This document shows, piece by piece, positions 6,420-9,683 of a stretch of DNA of 9,683 nucleotides. Source of the stretch: an uncultured Rhodocyclaceae bacterium (lineage in GTDB: Bacteria; Pseudomonadota; Gammaproteobacteria; Burkholderiales; Rhodocyclaceae); contig CALAGF010000177.1 of the NCBI GenBank assembly GCA_937892345.1, positions 1 through 9,683 of the forward strand. Reading direction: 5' to 3'. Position 1 is the first letter of the stretch. Each line of letters opens with the position of its first letter. The notes beneath the pieces are model-generated. The model saw only the letters and a program-made list of their open reading frames with translations, was not told the origin of the DNA and ran no database searches. A program made the position numbers and the translations under genes.

Positions 6420-6443
6420 CTATAAATTTCAGGTAAAGCTGAC

Positions 6444-7091
6444 TCAGCTAAGCTTGGGTGCTGCGGCCAACACAGCATCCCGGAGGGTACCCTCCTCCAA
6501 CGCCTTCCGGTTCCGGAAACCATCCGCAATGTAGTCAATACCGTAGGGGTCAATGCCCAACAATGTGACAGTCCTGGGTGCCACTGCCTCAGCTTCTGCA
6601 AGCAATGCGGACTCGTCGGCTAACGACAGTTTATTGGTTGCCGCCAGGACATCCACCTCGACCCAACCCATTTTTCCAACCCCGCCGATGTAACGCAGTC
6701 GCTTGGGAATAATGCGGAAGAACATGAAGTCGAGTTGCAGATACTGCTCAGCGGCCGGCACATATCGGAGATAGCGCGCAATCAGTTCCTGGCTGGGTTC
6801 AAATTGCTCAGCATCACCTACCAGGGTAAGACGTTGTCCATCCTGGACGTTGGCAGTACCTGTCTCGGCTACAGAAATGCTGACCTTCGGGTCCGCCAGC
6901 AAATTCTTGGTGTGTTCAGCTAGTGCACTAATCAGCAGGATGGGCTGATGTTGTTCGTCCAAGACATTGGGCACCAAGGTAGCGTACGGATAGCCGGGCA
7001 TCTGCAGAGACTGTGTCGCCAGCGTGCTTACCGCGGCGCTGTGCAGCAAATTGATGACTGGTGAGAGTTCGAGCTTCACGGGTTCATCCAA
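6444..7091 (-). CDS. HugZ/PNPOx-like heme or flavin-binding protein
   Basis: This 215-residue protein has a pyridoxamine-phosphate-oxidase-like split barrel (about 10-145, with YPYATLVPNVLD and RLRYIGGVGKMGWVEV) followed by a C-terminal region resembling the later part of DUF2470 (TVTLLGIDPYGIDYI). This two-domain plan is that of HugZ-type heme-utilisation proteins, which bind and in some cases degrade heme. The HMN-type motif usual in DUF2470 is not visible, so heme binding is uncertain. The longest frame starts at TTG 7091, immediately after an in-frame TGA; the first in-frame GTG is at 7079. Either way it overlaps or abuts the His-rich gene, which suggests translational coupling. It is cytoplasmic and pairs with the flavin-reductase-like gene as a second split-barrel protein. 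Confidence 0.82.
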   Translation of the reverse strand: MDEPVKLELSPVINLLHSAAVSTLATQSLQMPGYPYATLVPNVLDEQHQPILLISALAEHTKNLLADPKVSISVAETGTANVQDGQRLTLVGDAEQFEPSQELIARYLRYVPAAEQYLQLDFMFFRIIPKRLRYIGGVGKMGWVEVDVLAATNKLSLADESALLAEAEAVAPRTVTLLGIDPYGIDYIADGFRNRKALEEGTLRDAVLAAAPKLS

Positions 7092-7425
7092 TCAGGTGGT
7101 GGAACGCTTCATGGACGTCGTGGAAGGCGCCATCGACGTCACCCGGTTTGCTTTGGCATGCAGTCTTCATGGTCGCAATCGAAGCAAGCAATTTTGAACC
7201 ATTGGTAGAGCGAATGTCGCTCGCAAGTCGCCCCAACTCGTCGAGTTTGGCACAGGCGTTAAGCAAGCGCTCAGGGCCCGGACTAGCATGCCAAACAGGC
7301 GCTAGGACAGCATGAAATGCATCCCCGTCTTTTGTTAAATGATGGTGATGATGCTCTTCAGCAATGGCTGAGCCCAGGCAGGTCACGGCCAGGGTCACCC
7401 CAAACAACTTGATGAGTTTCTTCAT
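7084..7425 (-). CDS. Small exported His-rich protein
   Basis: I do not recognise this 113-residue protein as a named family. A clear signal peptide ends at SAIA|E (residue 22). The mature protein would begin EEHHHHHL, a natural run of five histidines. It ends in FHDVHEAFHHLIG with four more, and has further His at 38 and 46. The middle is helical, and cysteines 58 and 90 could form a disulfide. There is no CXXCH, so it is not a c-type cytochrome although the helical build is reminiscent of cytochrome c'. Metal or heme binding in the periplasm is the natural inference. The ATG is 2 nt after the stop of the DsbA-like fragment, and GAGAAA precedes it; its end overlaps the next gene by 8 nt. Confidence 0.82.
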   Translation of the reverse strand: MKKLIKLFGVTLAVTCLGSAIAEEHHHHHLTKDGDAFHAVLAPVWHASPGPERLLNACAKLDELGRLASDIRSTNGSKLLASIATMKTACQSKPGDVDGAFHDVHEAFHHLIG

Positions 7426-7427
7426 GG

Positions 7428-7598
7428 CTATTTCTCAGTTGCAGCTAATACTCGTTTGATTTCGGTGGCCAGTACCTCAGGGGCCTCTGCCCCTTGAACT
7501 ACCGCCTTGCGGTCGAAAACAAAAGTCGGCACAGCCGTAATACCCCACGACCGCGACTCTTGTTCAATATTCTTAATCAGCAGTTTCTTGCTACTCAT
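7428..7598 (-). CDS. C-terminal DsbA/FrnE-like fragment, possible mini-protein
   Basis: This 56-residue protein (60 from an upstream ATG at 7610) matches only the last part of DsbA/FrnE-family thioredoxin-fold proteins, which are normally about 200-220 residues. The segment GITAVPTFVF (19-28) carries the cis-proline loop (Pro24), and KAVVQGAEAPEVL (31-43) is the typical following strand and helix. The N-terminal CXXC half is absent and the upstream DNA is instead the HD-domain gene. ATG 7598 is preferred: it overlaps the HD gene stop as ATGA and has GGGGA six bases upstream. The neat junctions could mean a deletion remnant that stayed in frame or a retained small protein. It cannot do thiol exchange by itself. 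Confidence 0.65.
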   Translation of the reverse strand: MSSKKLLIKNIEQESRSWGITAVPTFVFDRKAVVQGAEAPEVLATEIKRVLAATEK

Positions 7599-8284
7599 TC
7601 TGTTCCCCATTCATCAAGGAAGCGTCTGACAAACTCTTCCATGAATTGGTGCCGCCCTTCTGCAAGCGCACGCCCGGACGGTGTGTTCATCCGGTCCTTA
7701 AGCAGAAAGAGCTTCTCGTAGAAGTGATTTAGGCTGTGACCCTTCGATGCCTTGTACGCCTCTGCGGTTGCATGCATGACCGGCGGCTCGTCGGGGTCAT
7801 ACATCAAGCGCCCGGCGTGGCCACCATAGGCAAAGCAACGCGCAATACCGATGGCACCGATGGCATCCAGGCGGTCAGCATCCTGGACACAGCGACCCTC
7901 AAGCGTTTTCATGGCGGTGACCACCCCAGCCCCTTTAAAAGAGATGGTTCGGACAATATCGACGACCTGTTCGATGACTTCAGGTGCCGCGCCCTCTTCT
8001 TTTAGCAAGCGCTCGGCTTCTCTAGGTCCAACGGTGTCATCACCGCCATGAAATTTCCAATCGGCGATGTCATGGACGAGCGCCGCCAGTTCAGCGACGT
8101 CTTGATTCGCACCTTCGGCTACAGCAATCAGCTTGGCCAGACGTCTGACACGATTGATGTGATGCCAATCGTGGCCAGAGCTTTCGCCGGAAAATTCAGC
8201 CTTGATGTGCTCAGCTAAACGATCAACTAGGCCAGAGGACTCAGCTGATGTGGATTGAGGCTGGCTATCGGTTGTGGTGTTCAT
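7595..8284 (-). CDS. HD-domain phosphohydrolase (YedJ-like)
   Basis: This 229-residue cytoplasmic protein has an HD domain of the YedJ-like type. Metal-binding residues visible are His38 in GHDWHHINRV, the His71-Asp72 pair in LVHDIADWKF and Asp135 in QDADRLDAIGAIG, the normal order H...HD...D. The family hydrolyses phosphate esters, possibly nucleotides; the physiological substrate is unknown. The first 18 residues are Ser/Thr/Gln-rich and probably disordered. The start at 8284 has AGGAG about eleven bases upstream. It is the first gene of the minus-strand set, and its stop overlaps the start of the next gene as ATGA. The length is close to the family norm. Confidence 0.9.
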   Translation of the reverse strand: MNTTTDSQPQSTSAESSGLVDRLAEHIKAEFSGESSGHDWHHINRVRRLAKLIAVAEGANQDVAELAALVHDIADWKFHGGDDTVGPREAERLLKEEGAAPEVIEQVVDIVRTISFKGAGVVTAMKTLEGRCVQDADRLDAIGAIGIARCFAYGGHAGRLMYDPDEPPVMHATAEAYKASKGHSLNHFYEKLFLLKDRMNTPSGRALAEGRHQFMEEFVRRFLDEWGTE

Positions 8285-8312
8285 GGGTGCCTATACTCCT
8301 GCGCGACCAGCG

Positions 8313-8342
8313 ATAATATTGAGTTCAGGCGTTAAACTGCAA
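8313..8342 (-). promoter_or_regulatory. Possible sigma-70 promoter of the seven-gene set
   Basis: Reading the minus strand, TTGCAG (8342-8337) and TATTAT (8318-8313) are separated by 18 bases and precede the HD gene start by about 29 nt. The -10 is good and the -35 mediocre. The -10 lies inside the inverted pair AATATTG/CAATATT, which could be a regulator site. No FNR-type box is present here. Confidence 0.35.
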
Positions 8343-8397
8343 ACCGTCATGCCCAATATTTCTACCTATACGTGCAAGTTTCTTTTGAGGGAATGTG

Positions 8398-8471
8398 CAA
8401 ATGGCGTGGATTTCTGGCGTGACATACACGCCTAGTGGCTTTTGCTTGCGGACAATCCACAAATGGCAAGC
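8398..8471. repeat. Nested direct and inverted repeats
   Basis: CAAATGGC occurs at 8398-8405 and again at 8460-8467 in the same direction. Between them, GTGGATT (8406-8412) pairs with AATCCAC (8454-8460), and inside that GGCGTG-ACATA-CACGCC (8416-8432) is a perfect hairpin. GCTTGC (8444-8449) can also pair with GCAAGC (8466-8471). The layout could be a structured RNA leader, a regulator site or a scar of a mobile element. The short arms mean that part of it may be chance. Confidence 0.4.
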
Positions 8472-8647
8472 TCACCAAGATTTTGGGGAACACCTAGTTC
8501 GCTGATTGGCGAGAGCTCTCCTCTAACGAGGGCCGTCGGACACTAAACGGTAGGTTTGCGCGAGATTGCAGCCTGAACCGAGGCGATGGGCCAACAACCA
8601 CTTTGGCGATTTCCTGCCGAGCAAAGGAACGAAGCCGGCCGCTGCTG

Positions 8648-9508
8648 CTAACTTCCCATTCCGTAACGGCGCGCCGCATCGACTGCCAGGCCCGCGCCAA
8701 TACTGCCGAATAGGTCGCCTTCGACAACCTGAGCCTGGGGAAACAGACCAGAAATACGCCGACGCAGCAGAGGGATGCCGCTCGATCCACCGGTAAAGAA
8801 AATAGTATCGATACCAGACGCTGACACACCCGCTTCGAGCAATAGTCGCGCAACAGCAGCCTCGATTTTTTCCACTAGCATCAGCGCTGCCAAATCAAAT
8901 TGGCAGCGAGTCAGAAGCTTTTGCTGGCCTGGAGAAAATCGCTCCAGGGAAAGCTGGGCCGTTTCTTGGTTTGAAAGGGCAATCTTTACCTGCTCAACCT
9001 GATGGGCCAGCCAATGGCCGGCCCGGTCCCGGATCAAAGCCAGAAGCCGATCCAGCCGCTCTGGCTCGATCGCATCAAGATGGAGCCGTTGCTGTTCGGC
9101 CCAGACCTGGCGGGTGTAAGCAAAGTTGATGGTGTGCCAGGTTGCCAGGTTGAAATAGATACTGGACGGTATTTCCCGCCCACTTTTCAATTGGCTACGA
9201 TGGCCCAACAGCGGCATGACTTCTGCCAAGCTCAATTGTTTGTCGAAATCAGTTCCACCGATGTGGATACCGTCGTTAGCCAAGACATCGCTCCATCGGT
9301 CAACTGCGTGTAATCGACCAGGTGAAAGACGAACGATGGAGAAATCGGAAGTGCCACCGCCAATATCGGCTACCAGAACCACTTCCTCCCGAGCAAGGCC
9401 GGTCTCGTAATGGAAGGCGGCGGCAATTGGTTCATACTGGAAGCTTAACTCCTTGAACCCCACCGCACGGGCAATAGCGCCCAAGGTGGCCTCGGCCAGC
9501 TGATCGGC
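8648..9508 (-). CDS. Hsp70-family (YegD-like) protein, N-terminus missing
   Basis: About 286 codons of an Hsp70-type ATPase are readable. Visible marks are FQYEPIAAAFHYE (the hinge region, like EPTAAA of DnaK), the phosphate-binding motif ADIGGGTSDFSIV, a long YegD-like insert with an Arg/Gln-rich helical part, and the C-terminal adenosine motif FFTGGSSGIPLL followed by GSIGAGLAVDAA. These belong to the ATPase domain; YegD-like proteins lack the usual substrate-binding domain, so the C-terminus appears complete. Roughly the first 130-160 residues, with the DLGTT-type phosphate-1 motif, are absent because at about 9506-9511 the sequence switches to an IF-2 gene on the other strand. The frame stays open beyond that point, but only as antisense of IF-2. 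TTG 9484 is the first start-like codon in frame but lies inside the domain, so it is not a real start. Confidence 0.85.
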   Translation of the reverse strand, partial: ADQLAEATLGAIARAVGFKELSFQYEPIAAAFHYETGLAREEVVLVADIGGGTSDFSIVRLSPGRLHAVDRWSDVLANDGIHIGGTDFDKQLSLAEVMPLLGHRSQLKSGREIPSSIYFNLATWHTINFAYTRQVWAEQQRLHLDAIEPERLDRLLALIRDRAGHWLAHQVEQVKIALSNQETAQLSLERFSPGQQKLLTRCQFDLAALMLVEKIEAAVARLLLEAGVSASGIDTIFFTGGSSGIPLLRRRISGLFPQAQVVEGDLFGSIGAGLAVDAARRYGMGS

Positions 9509-9679
9509 GACGGTATCGTCATCTACACGGGCAAGCTCGGCTCGCTCAAACGTTTCAAGGACGACGTCAAGGAGGTCACCAACGGTCAGGACTGCGGTCT
9601 GAACATCGAATCGTTCAACGACATCCGCGTCGGCGACATCGTCGAGGGATACGAACAGGTAGAAGTGAAACGCAAATAG
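9506..9679 (+). pseudogene. infB: C-terminal fragment of translation initiation factor IF-2
   Basis: About 57 codons ending at TAG 9677-9679 give the classic last domain of IF-2: GIVIYTGKLGSLKRFKDDVK, then CGLNIESFNDIRVGDIVEGY and a VEVKRK end. IF-2 loads initiator tRNA on the ribosome; this part is the C2 domain that binds it. Only the tail is present, without a start, directly abutting the Hsp70 gene on the opposite strand. The wording (GQDCGLNIESFND, EGYEQVEVKRK) seems to me closer to Bacteroidota IF-2 than to proteobacterial IF-2, which suggests a foreign piece. Whether it is a true pseudogene or an assembly artefact cannot be decided from the sequence. Confidence 0.8.
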
Positions 9680-9683
9680 CTAC

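Larger units (their letters stand above)
8285..8647. other. Intergenic stretch between HD gene and Hsp70 fragment
   Basis: These 363 bases have no reading frame that I accept; a 119-codon minus-strand frame (8494-8853) mostly shadows the Hsp70 gene. The part nearest the HD gene holds a possible promoter (8313-8342) and an inverted pair AATATTG/CAATATT (8315-8321, 8354-8360). The middle holds nested repeats (8398-8471). From about 8480 to 8647 I see nothing recognisable. Confidence 0.5.

Noticed and set aside
8494..8853. 119-codon minus-strand frame downstream of and inside the Hsp70 gene
   Set aside because: Most of it is out of frame with a clear Hsp70 domain, and the rest shows no protein pattern.
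9509..9679. Extension of the Hsp70 reading frame to the window edge
   Set aside because: The frame stays open, but the same DNA gives an excellent IF-2 C-terminus on the other strand, while the antisense reading has no Hsp70 motif.
1..9683. CRISPR array, tRNA, rRNA or insertion sequence
   Set aside because: No regularly spaced repeats, no tRNA cloverleaf pattern, no rRNA-like stretch and no transposase reading frame were seen on either strand.

Overview
The window reads as a stretch of a denitrifying betaproteobacterial genome. A Rhodocyclales-type organism (Dechloromonas/Azonexus/Thauera-like) is my inference from the nir gene order and protein style, not something proved here. It starts inside nirF and ends in a sequence join that looks artificial or rearranged.

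Region 1 (1-4793) is the nitrite-reduction locus. On the minus strand, in transcription order, are nirS (cytochrome cd1 nitrite reductase), a diheme cytochrome c with a cytochrome c-552/ethylbenzene-dehydrogenase-type heme-binding domain, nirC (small monoheme cytochrome c) and nirF (heme d1 biogenesis, cut by the window start). Divergently on the plus strand lies a diheme cytochrome c4-like protein. A perfect FNR/DNR-type palindrome (TTGAT-N4-ATCAA) sits between the two transcription directions, so one low-oxygen/NO-responsive regulator could control both. A stable GNRA-loop hairpin separates nirS from its downstream genes. Together these encode the periplasmic step nitrite to nitric oxide, its likely electron donors, and part of cofactor supply.

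Region 2 (4794-5262) has no convincing protein gene. It holds two perfect dyads, a cluster of small hairpins with mutually exclusive pairings, and a plausible plus-strand intrinsic terminator. It may encode a small RNA or be decayed sequence.

Region 3 (8284 down to 5263, minus strand) is a tightly packed seven-gene set: an HD-domain phosphohydrolase, a 56-residue protein equal to only the C-terminal end of a DsbA/FrnE-type thioredoxin-fold protein, a small exported His-rich protein, a HugZ/PNPOx-like split-barrel protein, a flavin-reductase-like split-barrel protein, a DUF5710-type protein with a cysteine-rich tail, and a DUF3079 protein. Overlaps (ATGA, TGATG, 8 nt) and a 2-nt gap argue for one transcript. 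No function is established for the set; a redox, flavin, heme or metal role is inference. This is the most likely place for an undescribed system.

Region 4 (8285-9683) starts with a non-coding gap containing nested repeats. An Hsp70-family (YegD-like) gene follows on the minus strand and lacks its N-terminal part. At about 9506-9511 it runs straight into the C-terminal end of translation initiation factor IF-2 on the plus strand, which looks more Bacteroidota-like than proteobacterial. This join is best explained as a chimeric metagenome assembly, less likely as a real recombination.
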